A stretch of DNA of 64,000 bases from JAFDVL01 sp964631865 (GCA_964631865.1 CAZWAK010000010.1:19066-83065), one strand, 5' to 3'; counted from the stretch's first letter, positions 1 to 9,617 are shown. Notes: a model not told the origin generated them from the sequence alone. Made by a program: numbers and translations.

Positions 1-1469
1 TTGGTCGCGCAATATTCAATTGCTTCCCGAATCGTGAAGTTTGCCGGCAAAGTCACAACGTTGCGCGTCATCACGCTCGATGCGGTGAGTTTGTGCAACG
101 AGACTCTGGGTTGCGCGGGTGCGAGACGAATGCCGTCCTGTTCGAGCAACGCTTCATAAATCGGCGTCGGGTTCAGCCGTTGCGCGACCAAATAACTCGT
201 CGCATTCGCAATCATCAACGGCAGAATCAGCGAGTAGTTCTGCGTCATCTCAAACACAATCAGCACCGACGTAATCGGCGCGCGCACGACCGCACAAAAA
301 CTCGCGCCCATACCGACTAACGCAAACGCGCCCGGCGCAGTCGGATGACCGGGAATCGCGGCCTCGACCACGTAGCCCAATGTGCCGCCGACCATCGCAC
401 CGATGAACAACGACGGCGCAAAGATGCCGCCCGATCCGCCTGAGCCGTACGAAACAACGGTCGTGACGATTTTGGCCACCGACAATGTCAGCAGCAACAA
501 AATGGGCAAACGGCCTTGTAGCGCGGAGGTGAGCGTCGCGTAGCCGCCACCCATCGCTTGCGGCGCGAACAGCCCGACGACGCCCACGATAAAGCCGCCA
601 ATCGCGGGTTTGAGCCACGTCGGCACTTTGCGAAATTGCCGAAAGATCAGCCGCAGTTTGAGCAAGGTGTTCGAGAAAAAGACGGCGACGCCGCCCACGA
701 TTGCGCCCAATAACAAATAGAAAACCAACTCCGCCGGATGCTGCAAGCCATACGCCGTGACGCCCGGATACAAATGCCCCGGCTCGAATGCGCGCGAAAT
801 TGCCGACGCGATCACCGCCGCGATGACGATGCCGCCGAGCATGCGTTGATTCAAGTCGCCAATGATTTCTTCAAACGCAAACGTGACTGCTGCAATCGGC
901 GTGTTGAATGCCGCCGCCACAGCCGCCGCTGAACCGACGGGCAGGAGTTCCATCAACCGTCGCCGCGACACGCCGAAGAAGCGTCCGAGAAACGACGACA
1001 TCGCCGCACAGATTTGCACCGTCGGGCCTTCGCGTCCGATGGAAGCGCCCGTGCCGAGGCTGATCGCCGAGATGACCGCTTTGCCCACCGCTGACTTGAA
1101 CGGCATCCGCCCGTAGTTGATGAAGTACGCGGTTTTGACTTGTGGGATTCCGCTGCCGCGCGCATCGGGAACCCAATATTGCAACAACAAGCCGACCAGC
1201 AAGCCGCCCAGCGTCGGAATCATCAACGTCAGCACGGCGAACTTCCAATTGAAGCCGCGTTCGTAGGCCACAAAAACGTGCCGAAGGATGTTGCGCTCCA
1301 TCGCCAGAATCAGCAGGTGAAAGGCGACGGCGACCAAGCCACAAACGGCTCCAACGATCAACGTGATGAGAAATAGTTTTTGGTTTTCCGGCAGGCCAAG
1401 GCGATCAATGATTCGAGTCGCTCGCAATTCAATGCGGTACCACTTGCGCCGGAGTTGCGCGCGTTGCAC
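1..1469 (-). CDS. ClC family chloride channel/transporter, 3' end outside window
   Basis: Integral membrane anion channel or H+/Cl- exchanger. Reading the minus strand from a GTG at 1469 gives about 489 codons, open to the window edge. The selectivity-filter motifs are present: GSGIP near residues 105-109 and GREGP near 145-149, whose Glu is the gating glutamate of the family. Many hydrophobic helices follow. After the last helices the sequence reads into what looks like the first part of a CBS domain (ASSVMTRNVVTLPANFTIREA), so this is a ClC with a cytosolic CBS tail that is cut off here. A GAGG stands about 7 bases before the GTG at 1469; a second in-frame GTG lies at 1481, so the exact start is uncertain. 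Family assignment is secure; ion specificity cannot be told. Confidence 0.9.
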   Translation of the reverse strand, partial: MQRAQLRRKWYRIELRATRIIDRLGLPENQKLFLITLIVGAVCGLVAVAFHLLILAMERNILRHVFVAYERGFNWKFAVLTLMIPTLGGLLVGLLLQYWVPDARGSGIPQVKTAYFINYGRMPFKSAVGKAVISAISLGTGASIGREGPTVQICAAMSSFLGRFFGVSRRRLMELLPVGSAAAVAAAFNTPIAAVTFAFEEIIGDLNQRMLGGIVIAAVIASAISRAFEPGHLYPGVTAYGLQHPAELVFYLLLGAIVGGVAVFFSNTLLKLRLIFRQFRKVPTWLKPAIGGFIVGVVGLFAPQAMGGGYATLTSALQGRLPILLLLTLSVAKIVTTVVSYGSGGSGGIFAPSLFIGAMVGGTLGYVVEAAIPGHPTAPGAFALVGMGASFCAVVRAPITSVLIVFEMTQNYSLILPLMIANATSYLVAQRLNPTPIYEALLEQDGIRLAPAQPRVSLHKLTASSVMTRNVVTLPANFTIREAIEYCAT

Positions 1470-1664
1470 GGTGAACCTCACTCAGGACAAATTTCCGAAC
1501 GGGGAGGGCACGTACGGGGGACTGTAAAAATCAAGAGGCATCTTAGCATCCAGTGTTAATCACGCAAGCGAAAAGTTGGGCGCGTAGACGTGGCAACGAG
1601 ATATTTCCGGCTAAGCAGTTGGCAGCATTGAAGCATTTTTTTTTCTGGCTTACGATGAACAACG

Positions 1665-1727
1665 GTGGTTGGTAATTGGTGGTCGGTGGTCGGTCTCGAA
1701 ACTCAAAACCCAAAACTCGAAACCCGG
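1665..1727. repeat. Heptamer array with word switch (GTGGTCG to AACTCAA)
   Basis: Nine consecutive 7-base words in one phase: GTGGTTG, GTAATTG, GTGGTCG, GTGGTCG, GTCTCGA, AACTCAA, AACCCAA, AACTCGA, AACCCGG. The word type changes half way but the 7-base period does not. It lies just before the start codon at 1736. No opposite arm is obvious nearby. The rest of 1482-1664 is intergenic with an A/T run and nothing else recognised. Confidence 0.8.
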
Positions 1728-1735
1728 CTTTCCTT

Positions 1736-2641
1736 ATGAAACAGAAAATTACGATTTGTTTGGTTTTGCTCATCAGTTTGACGATGCCTGCGAGCGTGCG
1801 CGGCTGGGGCGATCACGGCCACGAAATTTCCGGCCTGGCCGCCGCCTTGAAAGTGCCGACCGAAATGCCCGGCTTTTTCCTTCAGGCATCAAGGCAATTG
1901 AGTTATTTGAATCCTGAGCCGGATCGTTGGCGCGAGCGTGCGGAAGCTGATCTCGACCCGGCGGTCAAATCGTTTTCGCCCGATCATTACGTGGACATGG
2001 AATTCGTGCCCGAAGGCGCGTTGACGACTGCGCCGGATCGTTATGCGTTCATCGAAGCGCTCGTCAAAACCGGACGCAAACCGGCGGAAGCGGGCTTTCT
2101 GCCGTATCGCATCCTCGAATTGTTCCAACGCCTGCGCATGGAGTTTCGCTTGTGGCGGGCAACGACAGAGCCGATCAAACGCGCGCTCATTGAGCATCGC
2201 ATCATCAACGATGCTGGGATTCTGGGGCATTACGTGACCGACGGCGCGAACCCGCATCACACGACGATGCACCACAACGGCTGGGTCGGCGACAATCCGA
2301 AAGGCTACAGCACGGACAACACCATTCACTATCGCTTCGAAAACGTCTACGTCCGCACGCACATTCAGGTGAACGATTTGCTGCCGCTGGTCGGCGCGGC
2401 GCGCGTGATTACGAAGCCGCGCGAAGACGTCCTCGCGTATTTGCAAACCTCGAAGTCGCAGCTCGAAACGCTCTATGAACTCGAAAAGAAAGAAGGCTTC
2501 GGCGAGTTGACCAAATCCGACGAGCACAAGAAATTTGTGCAAGCGCGGTTGGCCGCAGGCGCGCAAATGCTGCGCGATTTGTGGTGGACGGCGTGGGTCA
2601 CGAGCGAAGCGAAACCCGAAGTCAAACCCGCAACGAATTGA
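1736..2641 (+). CDS. Exported zinc-dependent phospholipase C / S1-P1 nuclease-like protein
   Basis: 301 residues. The start is taken at ATG 1736 because it begins a clear signal peptide (MKQKITICLVLLISL); the frame extends upstream only into repeat DNA. Cleavage would fall next to Trp24 (VRG|WGDHGHEI). An N-terminal Trp followed by His residues is the hallmark of the trinuclear-zinc fold shared by bacterial phospholipase C and S1/P1 nucleases, where the Trp amino group binds zinc. A second ligand cluster, GHYVTDGANPHH near residues 175-190, fits the family's H/D ligands. Substrate (phospholipid or nucleic acid) cannot be decided from sequence. No operon partner is visible. Confidence 0.75.
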   Translation: MKQKITICLVLLISLTMPASVRGWGDHGHEISGLAAALKVPTEMPGFFLQASRQLSYLNPEPDRWRERAEADLDPAVKSFSPDHYVDMEFVPEGALTTAPDRYAFIEALVKTGRKPAEAGFLPYRILELFQRLRMEFRLWRATTEPIKRALIEHRIINDAGILGHYVTDGANPHHTTMHHNGWVGDNPKGYSTDNTIHYRFENVYVRTHIQVNDLLPLVGAARVITKPREDVLAYLQTSKSQLETLYELEKKEGFGELTKSDEHKKFVQARLAAGAQMLRDLWWTAWVTSEAKPEVKPATN

Positions 2642-2709
2642 GCCGCGACGCTCGTGACCCGAAGAATTCGATTTGCGTTGTAAAATTTGTGGTGGCGCAA
2701 AAACGGAAA

Positions 2710-2772
2710 AGGCTGACCAAGTCCCCAACGATTACACGCGAAAAAAATGTGTACTCAAACCCGGTCAGCCTT
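2710..2772. repeat. 10-base inverted repeat, possible terminator stem
   Basis: AAGGCTGACC (2710-2719) and GGTCAGCCTT (2763-2772) are perfectly complementary with a 43-base loop. There is no U-tract after the second arm, so it is not a standard Rho-independent terminator. It lies in the 292-base gap after the exported zinc protein, which otherwise shows nothing. Confidence 0.5.
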
Positions 2773-2933
2773 CACAAGCGAGACTGCTCTGATCAAACTC
2801 CGCGCTATCCAAATAGGGGTTCAACCAAAGCAGCCTCGTTCGCTGCTCTGCGAAGCACTTTCCCATTGAGATATGCAGGGAATGTCACGGAAACGTGGAG
2901 ATTGCGTGGCTGCTGAAAAAGCCGCTGAAAAAT

Positions 2934-3521
2934 ATGCGTATTGCCAAAATCATCAAATCCAATTCGCACGTAGACTACGCCGCCCGCGTGCTCGATTCGC
3001 TCGAAACGCCGGAGCCGCCCACACCGGCTGCGTACTGCTTCGGACAATTCGTCAAAGTCGTGACCGAACGCGGCGAAGCTGTCGGCGTGATTTACAACTC
3101 GCTGCTCATCAATCCCGAATACGGCAACTACGGCCCGCGCCTTTCGACGCCACCCGAACTCAACTCGGTCTTCAGCCCCGATTACTTGAATGAACAAGGC
3201 GTGCTGATCGGCATTTTGTTGTTGGGCTGGAAATTCGGGGACGGCTATCAGCACGGCATCCCGCGCGAAGTCGTGCCGATCAATGCCAACGTCGAACAGA
3301 TGACCGCCGAAGAAATTCGCGCGTTCCATCACACGGCGGACGGCGCAGTCGAAGTGCATTACTACACGCACGTCACCACCCACGCGGGCAACTTTGCGTT
3401 TGCCTTGCTGACCGAAATTGCCAATCAATTGGAGAGCTTAACGACGGAAAGCGAACGCGCGCGATTGAGCGTGTTGCGCCGCACGTTGGCGTGGCAACAG
3501 ACGATGGGGAAGTTGCGCTAA
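2934..3521 (+). CDS. Hypothetical protein with HAS-barrel-like N-terminal half
   Basis: 195 residues from ATG 2934 (MRIAKIIKSNSHVDYA); an in-frame TTG/ATG-type start at 2895 would add 13 residues of weak composition. Residues 1-80 read IIKSNSHVDYAARVL...FGQFVKVVTERGEAVGVIYNSLLINPEYGNYGPRLS, a pattern I associate with HerA/ATP-synthase-type (HAS) barrel proteins; this is recognition by eye, not a search. The C-terminal half has YHYTHVTTHAGNFA-like and Glu-rich helical sequence without a known motif. It is convergent with the TPR gene, with a single base between the stops. Function unknown. Confidence 0.6.
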   Translation: MRIAKIIKSNSHVDYAARVLDSLETPEPPTPAAYCFGQFVKVVTERGEAVGVIYNSLLINPEYGNYGPRLSTPPELNSVFSPDYLNEQGVLIGILLLGWKFGDGYQHGIPREVVPINANVEQMTAEEIRAFHHTADGAVEVHYYTHVTTHAGNFAFALLTEIANQLESLTTESERARLSVLRRTLAWQQTMGKLR

Positions 3522-3522
3522 A

Positions 3523-4902
3523 TCAATTCGTGAGCTTGAAATTGTCCAGCCAGATTTTGCCGCGAATCGGACACGGCGGTTCTCCGCAAGCCGGACGCAG
3601 CACGCGCACCATCACGGCTTCAGTGGTGGCGGTTGTGGTGAAATCAATCGTGTAGTCTTGCCACGTGCTGGTGCCGAGCGGGAACGGCTTGGTCGTTGCG
3701 CGCAGGCGTTGAATGTTGGCGGGGTCGTACACTTCGACGAGCGGCGCGCTCAAGGTCGTCAATTCTTCGATCTTCACCGCGAAACTCAGCCGATACGCGC
3801 TCGAAGGTTTGAGCGGGATCAATTGCTCGATGACGACAAAACCGACATTGCCCGTAACGTCGAAATTCAACTGCAAACTGTATGCGCCGCTTTTGTGCTG
3901 TTGATTGTTGCGCGACACCGATAAGCCTTTGGTCGTGGTGAGCCGCCAAATATTAAAGGGCGCGGTTGTCCCGATTTTCAAATCCTGCTCAAAATCGCCG
4001 TTGCTGAGCAGGGAACTGGCGTCAGGCACGTTGACTTCATACCATTGAGCTTCTTCCTGCCGCGCTTCTTCCGTGAGATTGGCTTCGTCGCTGCGCTTGG
4101 TTTTGGCCGCCGTCTGCCAGATTGCATACGCCGCGCCGAAATGTTGTTTGTTGAGCAGCGTATTGATGAAATCGCGCGAGCGGAGACGCGCCAATGCCGG
4201 AGCACTGTTGCTCAATTCCTGCCACATCGCCATTCCGTCATTGAACTTGTCACGCTGAATCAGATACGCGGCGAAACTGGCCTTGGCATGCGCGGACGGG
4301 TCTAAGGCTTTCAGGATGCTTGGCACATCGCCGTTGAAGGCGTTCCAGGCGTAATCAAACAACAAGGGCAACTCACTCGGGCGAATGGCGAGCGCGCGTT
4401 TGAACTCCGCGAAGGCCGCAGCGGGTTCGTTGTTGCGCAGCAGAAAATTGGCCATCGCCCAATGCGGTTCGTAATAATTCGGCGCGAGCGCCAGCGCTTG
4501 CGTCAATGCTTTTTTCGCTTCGGCGGCTTCGCCGTGCCGATCCAACGCTTGGCCCAGTTCCACCCAGGGGCGAAAATCTTCCGGGCTGAGTTGGGCGGCT
4601 GTGCGAAAGGCCGCGATGGCGGTTTGCAACCTGGTCTCTGCTTCCTCTCCGCTCGCGAAGGCTAAATAGGTCTGACCGCGTCGGTACTGAAGCAACGGCA
4701 CGCCGGGTGCGAGTTGCACCGCGGCATCGGTCGTCGCCAGTTTGGTGGCTGTGTCATATTCATTGTTCTGGTTGGCAACGGCCAGCAACCGGTCGCCTAA
4801 AGCAGGGCGGATAATGAGCCAGCCTGCGAGGAGCAGGACGACCATCAGTCCAGCCAGGAACAGGAGACGAGGCAGCGGAGAAGCAAGCGTAATTTCAGTC
4901 AT
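3523..4902 (-). CDS. Membrane-anchored TPR protein with C-terminal carbohydrate-binding-like domain
   Basis: 459 residues. One transmembrane segment at residues 10-32 (LLFLAGLMVVLLLAGWLII) anchors the protein; residues about 45-270 form tetratricopeptide repeats (for example YLAFASGEEAETRLQTAIAAFRTAAQLSPEDF and YYEPHWAMANFLLRNNEPAAAFAEFKRALAIRP). Residues about 300-459 look like a beta-sandwich: LLSNGDFEQDLKIG...FNIW opens the domain and GKIWLDNFKL closes it, as in galactose-binding/CBM-type domains. It is divergent from the Wza/Wzc pair, so it may share a regulatory region with the export genes and act in assembly or export of the polysaccharide. That role is inferred from position only. Confidence 0.75.
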   Translation of the reverse strand: MTEITLASPLPRLLFLAGLMVVLLLAGWLIIRPALGDRLLAVANQNNEYDTATKLATTDAAVQLAPGVPLLQYRRGQTYLAFASGEEAETRLQTAIAAFRTAAQLSPEDFRPWVELGQALDRHGEAAEAKKALTQALALAPNYYEPHWAMANFLLRNNEPAAAFAEFKRALAIRPSELPLLFDYAWNAFNGDVPSILKALDPSAHAKASFAAYLIQRDKFNDGMAMWQELSNSAPALARLRSRDFINTLLNKQHFGAAYAIWQTAAKTKRSDEANLTEEARQEEAQWYEVNVPDASSLLSNGDFEQDLKIGTTAPFNIWRLTTTKGLSVSRNNQQHKSGAYSLQLNFDVTGNVGFVVIEQLIPLKPSSAYRLSFAVKIEELTTLSAPLVEVYDPANIQRLRATTKPFPLGTSTWQDYTIDFTTTATTEAVMVRVLRPACGEPPCPIRGKIWLDNFKLTN

Positions 4903-4990
4903 TTTGGATGGAGTCCAGCGTCAGGGGCAGCCAATCGAAATCGCTAAGATAAAGCAACCTGACGGGTTCGACAAGGCGGCGAAAAAAGAA

Positions 4991-5019
4991 TTGACAGATT
5001 TTGTAACATCGGACATACT
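4991..5019 (+). promoter_or_regulatory. Candidate sigma-70 promoter upstream of export genes
   Basis: TTGACA at 4991-4996 and CATACT at 5014-5019 are spaced by exactly 17 bases, on the strand of the Wza-like gene whose start is at 5456. This would leave a leader of more than 400 bases. The remaining gap (4903-5455) is AT-richer than its flanks and shows no ORF, repeat arm or riboswitch that I recognise. Confidence 0.45.
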
Positions 5020-5455
5020 CTGCCTCGCTTTTGATCTGGTTTTTTCTGCTGTTACGCAACGCAAATATTGATTGAGTCCCCATTAGGTTATCGTTGACAT
5101 CATGTAAATGGCTTGTTTTCTGCTGGTTTTTCGTCTGTAAAACCGTGGGAGTTTGAGCAGCAAACAAACAGCAATTTGAGGACCCCGTCTTTGCCTCCAG
5201 GATTGCTATTGGAATATCCCCACTGCTTGGCTTCTGCTTGTAAGATCCATCAAACTTCCAACTAGGTTACTCCGCTTCCAGGTGATTGTATTGACGCTTT
5301 AGGAATTTGAGCTTTAAGAGTTATTAGCCCCCCACCTCACAATCTCGTCTATCATGCCAAATGCCTTTCTTCGGGCTAACCAATTCTTAAAGCAAAGCGA
5401 CGGATGGTACAAGCGAATCAGGATTCAGCCTAATCGGTTTTGGGAGGTTCAGCAA

Positions 5456-6508
5456 ATGTGGTATAGCCCCAAATCAATGATGCGAATATTTTTACTCTTG
5501 AGTCTTGCGCTCTTCTCTTCAATTCTTGTCCTGGCACAGCCCGGCATTACTACGCCTCAAGCGCAATCCTCCAACGCCGTTGTCGCCGAAAATCGAGAGG
5601 TGGCTCGTGTCGCAACGCCATCGAAAGACGACAAAAGTTATCGCATAGGCGTGGGCGATTTGCTGGATGTGCGGGTGCTGAATCACCCCGAAATGAGCCG
5701 CAAAATCCGGGTGGAAGGCGATGGCTCGGTGCGCGTGCCGATGGTGGGCAATGTGACCGCGATCTGTCTGACGGAATCACAATTGAGCCAAATCATCACC
5801 GAGAAATTCCGCAAGTGGATTCGCGAGCCATACGTGGATGTGTTCATTGAAGAATACAGCAGCCAGCCCGTCGCCGTGATTGGCGCGGTAGACAAACCCG
5901 GACGGTTTCAGTTGCAACGGCGCGTGCGCTTGATTGAATTGCTGACTTACGCAGGCGGCCCAAAAACAGATAAGGCCGGACACACCTTGCATTTGATTCG
6001 CAGTGGCGAAAAAGATTTGTGCTTGACCGACAGCCTGTCGCCCGCATCGGCTGTCACGGAAGAACCTGTGCCGCAACTGCTGTCGTTTAAGTTGAAAGAC
6101 CTGTTGACGGGGTCAGCAGAAGCCAATCTGTACGTGCAGCCGGGCGACATCATCAGCTTGCCGGAAGCCGATCAAATTTTTGTCACAGGGTTTGTTCCCA
6201 AGCCCGGTCCTTTTCCGCTCAATACCAAAATTACGTTGACCCAGGCGATTGGCATGGCGGGCGGTTATATGCCGGAAGCGTCGAAGAAAAAAGTCCGACT
6301 GATTCGGCAAACGGCGAACTCTAACGCGCGCGTGGAGCAGATCATCAACATCGAAGACATTGAGAAACGCAAGATGGATGACATTGTTCTACAGGCCAAT
6401 GATTTGATTGAGGTTCCCAATTCTGCGGGCAAGGTTTTGGTCCGCGCGCTCTTAAATGCTGCGCCGAGCGGGTTAACCAATTCGTTGCCCATCGCCATTA
6501 TTCGCTAG
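5456..6508 (+). CDS. Polysaccharide export protein, Wza/SLBB family
   Basis: 350 residues. ATG 5456 is chosen over an upstream ATG at 5354 because GGGAGG (5442-5447) sits 8 bases before it and a signal peptide follows at once (MMRIFLLLSLALFSSILVLAQ). The Poly_export domain starts near residue 60 (YRIGVGDLLDVRVLNHPEMS, GSVRVPMVGNVTA), then two SLBB segments (VAVIGAVDKPGRFQL and IFVTGFVPKPGPFPLN). Members form the outer-membrane or periplasmic channel for capsule and exopolysaccharide. No lipobox Cys is evident. It precedes the Wzc-like kinase by 35 bases, the standard order of an export operon. Confidence 0.92.
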   Translation: MWYSPKSMMRIFLLLSLALFSSILVLAQPGITTPQAQSSNAVVAENREVARVATPSKDDKSYRIGVGDLLDVRVLNHPEMSRKIRVEGDGSVRVPMVGNVTAICLTESQLSQIITEKFRKWIREPYVDVFIEEYSSQPVAVIGAVDKPGRFQLQRRVRLIELLTYAGGPKTDKAGHTLHLIRSGEKDLCLTDSLSPASAVTEEPVPQLLSFKLKDLLTGSAEANLYVQPGDIISLPEADQIFVTGFVPKPGPFPLNTKITLTQAIGMAGGYMPEASKKKVRLIRQTANSNARVEQIINIEDIEKRKMDDIVLQANDLIEVPNSAGKVLVRALLNAAPSGLTNSLPIAIIR

Positions 6509-6543
6509 AAATATACTGAAAGCCCGTATTTTAAGGCTCAATT

Positions 6544-8901
6544 ATGACAGACGCCGATAAACTTAATCCCTCACCTAACAACGGCAGTGAGAACAATAAG
6601 CTGATGGAATCCATTGGCGCGGCGAATTCGCTGGATGTACGTCGCGATGGCTATCCTCGCAGCTATGGCGTGCAGCCTAACGATACGCAAGTACATTTGC
6701 GCGATTACTGGCGCATTGTGCGGCGGCGCCTGTGGGTGCCGATTTCGGTCGTATTGCTGACCGTGACGTTGGTGACGATTTACATGCTGCGCAGCCCTTC
6801 GATTTTTGAAGGCCAGACGACGATTCAAATTGATCGCGAAGACACGGCGAGCCTGGATGTGAATTCCAAAGAGTTCAAAATCCTGGGGCCGGAAGATACG
6901 CAATACATCAACACCCAACTCAAAAATATCCAAAGCCCGACGACGGCGTACAAAGTCGCCAAAGTTCTCGACCTGGAACACAATCCCAAATTCGTTCCCA
7001 AAGGCGGACGGGACGCGGTCAAAAACGAGGTGTTGGTGACAAGTGGCGGCGATGAACAACAGGCGGAGCGCAATCGGTTGGAGCCGTATGTCGAGGCGCT
7101 GTTGGAAAAAATCGAAATCACCCGCCTCCGCGACACCCGCTTGCTTCAGGTCAAATATCGTCACGCGGATCGAGAACTCGCCAAGAAGATCACCGACACC
7201 TGGGCCGAAGTGTTCCGCGACGAAAATCTGACGACGCGCAAACAGGGCAATCGGGATACGGCTTCGTTTTTGGAGGAGCAAATTTCCAAAGCCAAATTGG
7301 ATTTGATCGGCAGCGAAGAGAAGTTGATGAATTACCGCCGCAGCAAGCAGGTGATTGACTTCGGCGAATCAGAGAAAAACACCGTCATTAACCGTCTGGA
7401 TCAACTGAACTCGCAACTGCTGCAAGCCGAGAATGAACGCAAAACCTTGCAGGCGTTTTATGATTTGAGCCGCACGATTTCTGACATCGGCACGTTGCCG
7501 GAAATTCAAAAAGACCCACAGGTGCAGGAAATCAACAAAAAGCTCACCGAGTTGAAAGAACAAAAGGTCAAGCTGGAAGTGGAGTACACGCCCGAATGGC
7601 CGGCCGTCAAACAAGCGACCCAACAGATTGAAGAATTGGAAAGCCAAAAACGCGCCGCGTACAAACGCATTCAGACGGCGCTCGAAAATCAATATCGCGC
7701 CGCCGAAGAACGCGAAAAATTCCTGCGTAAGGCCTTTGACGAACAGCGCGGCGAAACCGTAGACCAACAAAGCCTGGCCGTCAACGCGCGTATGTTGCAA
7801 CAGGCCGTAGACACGAACCGCGATCTGTACAACAAATTGCTCACCAGCCAAAAAGACGTCACCGTGTCCAGCGCCGGTATCAAGAGCAATATTCGCATCA
7901 CGGATTATTCCGCCCTGCCGCGCATTCCTGTCGCGCCCAAACGCTTGCAAAACATTCTGCTCAGTTTGCTGTTGTCGTTGGTCGGCGGCGTCGGCTTGGC
8001 GTTATTTATTGATTACGTCAACAACAAAATTGACTCCGTCGAAGACATTGACCGCTATTTGTCCGTGCCAGTATTGGGCGTAATTCCGATCTTTCCCATT
8101 GAAGGCAAAGAACGCAATCGCGTGATTGGGGACACCGGTTCCAAAAAGCATTTGAACGGTGTACCCAGCACAGTGGCCATGAAACCCAGCGCGACGACCG
8201 CGTTGGTGGAAGTGGAAAATTCGTCGTCCATTGCCGAAAGCTATCGGCAATTGCGCACCGCCGTGTTGTTGTCCTCCGCTTCGCACGCGCCGCGCACCAT
8301 CCTGGTCACGAGCAGTCAGCCCGCCGAAGGCAAAACCACGACGAGCACGAATCTGGCGATTTCGCTATCGCAGACGGGCGCGTCTGTGTTGATCGTAGAT
8401 TGCGATTTGCGGCGTCCGCGCTTGCACAAAGTGTTTGGCGTCAAGAATTCGCGCGGCTTGTCGAATTACTTGTCCGGTACGGGCGAGTTGGCTTCGCTCG
8501 TGCAACCGGCGTTGCCAAATTTGTTTGTGTTGCCGGTCGGGCCGTTGCCGCCGAACCCGGCAGAATTGCTCGGCTCCAACCGGATGAAACAAACGATTGA
8601 TTTGTTGCAGGGCAGCTTTGATTACGTGGTGTTGGACTCGCCGCCGGTCGCTTCGTTTGCTGACAGCTTGATTTTGTCGGCGATGGTCGAAGGTGTGATT
8701 CTGGTGGTCAAAGCGGGCTTCACTTCGCGCGAAGTCGCAAATCGTACGAAGACCCATTTGCAAACTGTCGGTGCCAAAGTGCTGGGCGCAGTCATCAATC
8801 ACATCAAGCTGCAACCGCACGATTACTATTACTATTCGACATATTACAGCCGTTATTACTATCGAGACGAATCCTCCGAATCGAGCGAGGAGAAAGTATA
8901 A
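6544..8901 (+). CDS. Polysaccharide co-polymerase with bacterial tyrosine kinase domain (Wzc-like)
   Basis: 785 residues in the inner membrane. The Wzz-type chain-length domain has TM1 near residues 65-85 (LWVPISVVLLTVTLVTIYML) and TM2 near 465-490 (ILLSLLLSLVGGVGLALF), with a long periplasmic coiled coil between them. The cytosolic BY-kinase domain carries Walker A (SSQPAEGKTTTS, about 590-600), Walker A' (VLIVDCDLRRP) and Walker B (VVLDSPP, near 694). A tyrosine-rich tail (YYYYSTYYSRYYYRD, about 760-775) is the autophosphorylation site expected in this family. No matching low-molecular-weight tyrosine phosphatase gene lies in the window. Together with the upstream Wza-like gene it drives polymer length control and export. 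Confidence 0.94.
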   Translation: MTDADKLNPSPNNGSENNKLMESIGAANSLDVRRDGYPRSYGVQPNDTQVHLRDYWRIVRRRLWVPISVVLLTVTLVTIYMLRSPSIFEGQTTIQIDREDTASLDVNSKEFKILGPEDTQYINTQLKNIQSPTTAYKVAKVLDLEHNPKFVPKGGRDAVKNEVLVTSGGDEQQAERNRLEPYVEALLEKIEITRLRDTRLLQVKYRHADRELAKKITDTWAEVFRDENLTTRKQGNRDTASFLEEQISKAKLDLIGSEEKLMNYRRSKQVIDFGESEKNTVINRLDQLNSQLLQAENERKTLQAFYDLSRTISDIGTLPEIQKDPQVQEINKKLTELKEQKVKLEVEYTPEWPAVKQATQQIEELESQKRAAYKRIQTALENQYRAAEEREKFLRKAFDEQRGETVDQQSLAVNARMLQQAVDTNRDLYNKLLTSQKDVTVSSAGIKSNIRITDYSALPRIPVAPKRLQNILLSLLLSLVGGVGLALFIDYVNNKIDSVEDIDRYLSVPVLGVIPIFPIEGKERNRVIGDTGSKKHLNGVPSTVAMKPSATTALVEVENSSSIAESYRQLRTAVLLSSASHAPRTILVTSSQPAEGKTTTSTNLAISLSQTGASVLIVDCDLRRPRLHKVFGVKNSRGLSNYLSGTGELASLVQPALPNLFVLPVGPLPPNPAELLGSNRMKQTIDLLQGSFDYVVLDSPPVASFADSLILSAMVEGVILVVKAGFTSREVANRTKTHLQTVGAKVLGAVINHIKLQPHDYYYYSTYYSRYYYRDESSESSEEKV

Positions 8902-8916
8902 AGATTGATATTTTTT

Positions 8917-9051
8917 GCCACGAATTCCACGAATGGTCACGAATGAAGCAATGCTGAGATTCAGACCTGAATGGTACAAGGCACGTGAAAGAAATGGAGC
9001 ACTCTATCCCCATAGAGAACCTTTCGTGAAAATTCGTGGAATTCGTGGCAA
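8917..9051. repeat. Family A inverted-repeat element
   Basis: Left arm 8917-8945 and right arm 9022-9050 are near-complementary. Each arm repeats a CACGAAT (or ATTCGTG) word three times at steps of about 9 and 10 bases. It begins 16 bases after the Wzc stop. The gap 8902-9617 holds this element and a tandem array of three more; 9052-9182 shows nothing else. Confidence 0.85.
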
Positions 9052-9182
9052 GTCCTGAAAGTTAGGTCTTTCTTTGTCGGCTCTCGACACCCCCCCAGAA
9101 CCACTAAGAGCCGACGATGATGCTGCCTCGGCATGAGGTTTCCGTAAAGGCTGAAATTCGTGTGGCGTAGTGTGTTTGTTTT

Positions 9183-9610
9183 TGCCACGAATTACACGAA
9201 TGGTCACGAATTATTTGGTTGGGATGAGAAACGGTTTGTTTCTCTGTGAAGGTTGAAGCTGCTGTGAGACTATTGAATACTCTCCCTCCTGAACAAACGT
9301 AATTCGTGAGAATTCATGTGATTGGCCACGAATTACACGAATGGTCACGAATTATTTGGTTGGGATTAAGAAGCGGTTTGTTTCTCTGTGAAGGTTGAAG
9401 CTGCTGTGAGACTATTGAATACTCTCCCTTCCTAACAAACCTAATTCGTGAGAATTCATGTGATTGGCCACGAATTACACGAATGGTCATGAATTGTAGT
9501 TTGGGAAAGGACGCAATAGTTTCTCTGGGCGGTTGAAGTTGGTGTGAGAATATTGAATACTCCCCCTCCTGAACAAACGTAATTCGTGACCATTCGTGTA
9601 ATTCGTGGCA
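9183..9610. repeat. Tandem array of three family A elements (142-base unit)
   Basis: Left arms begin at 9183, 9324 and 9466; right arms end near 9326, 9468 and 9610. The right arm of one unit shares bases with the left arm of the next. The interiors are nearly the same in the first two units and more diverged in the third, so this is a direct tandem amplification of a whole element. The last arm ends 7 bases before the ATG at 9618. Confidence 0.88.
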
Positions 9611-9617
9611 AAATTCA

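Noticed and set aside
5354..5455. Upstream ATG of the Wza-like gene as the real start
   Set aside because: The ATG at 5456 has GGGAGG in place and a signal peptide directly after it; the extra 34 residues would bury it.
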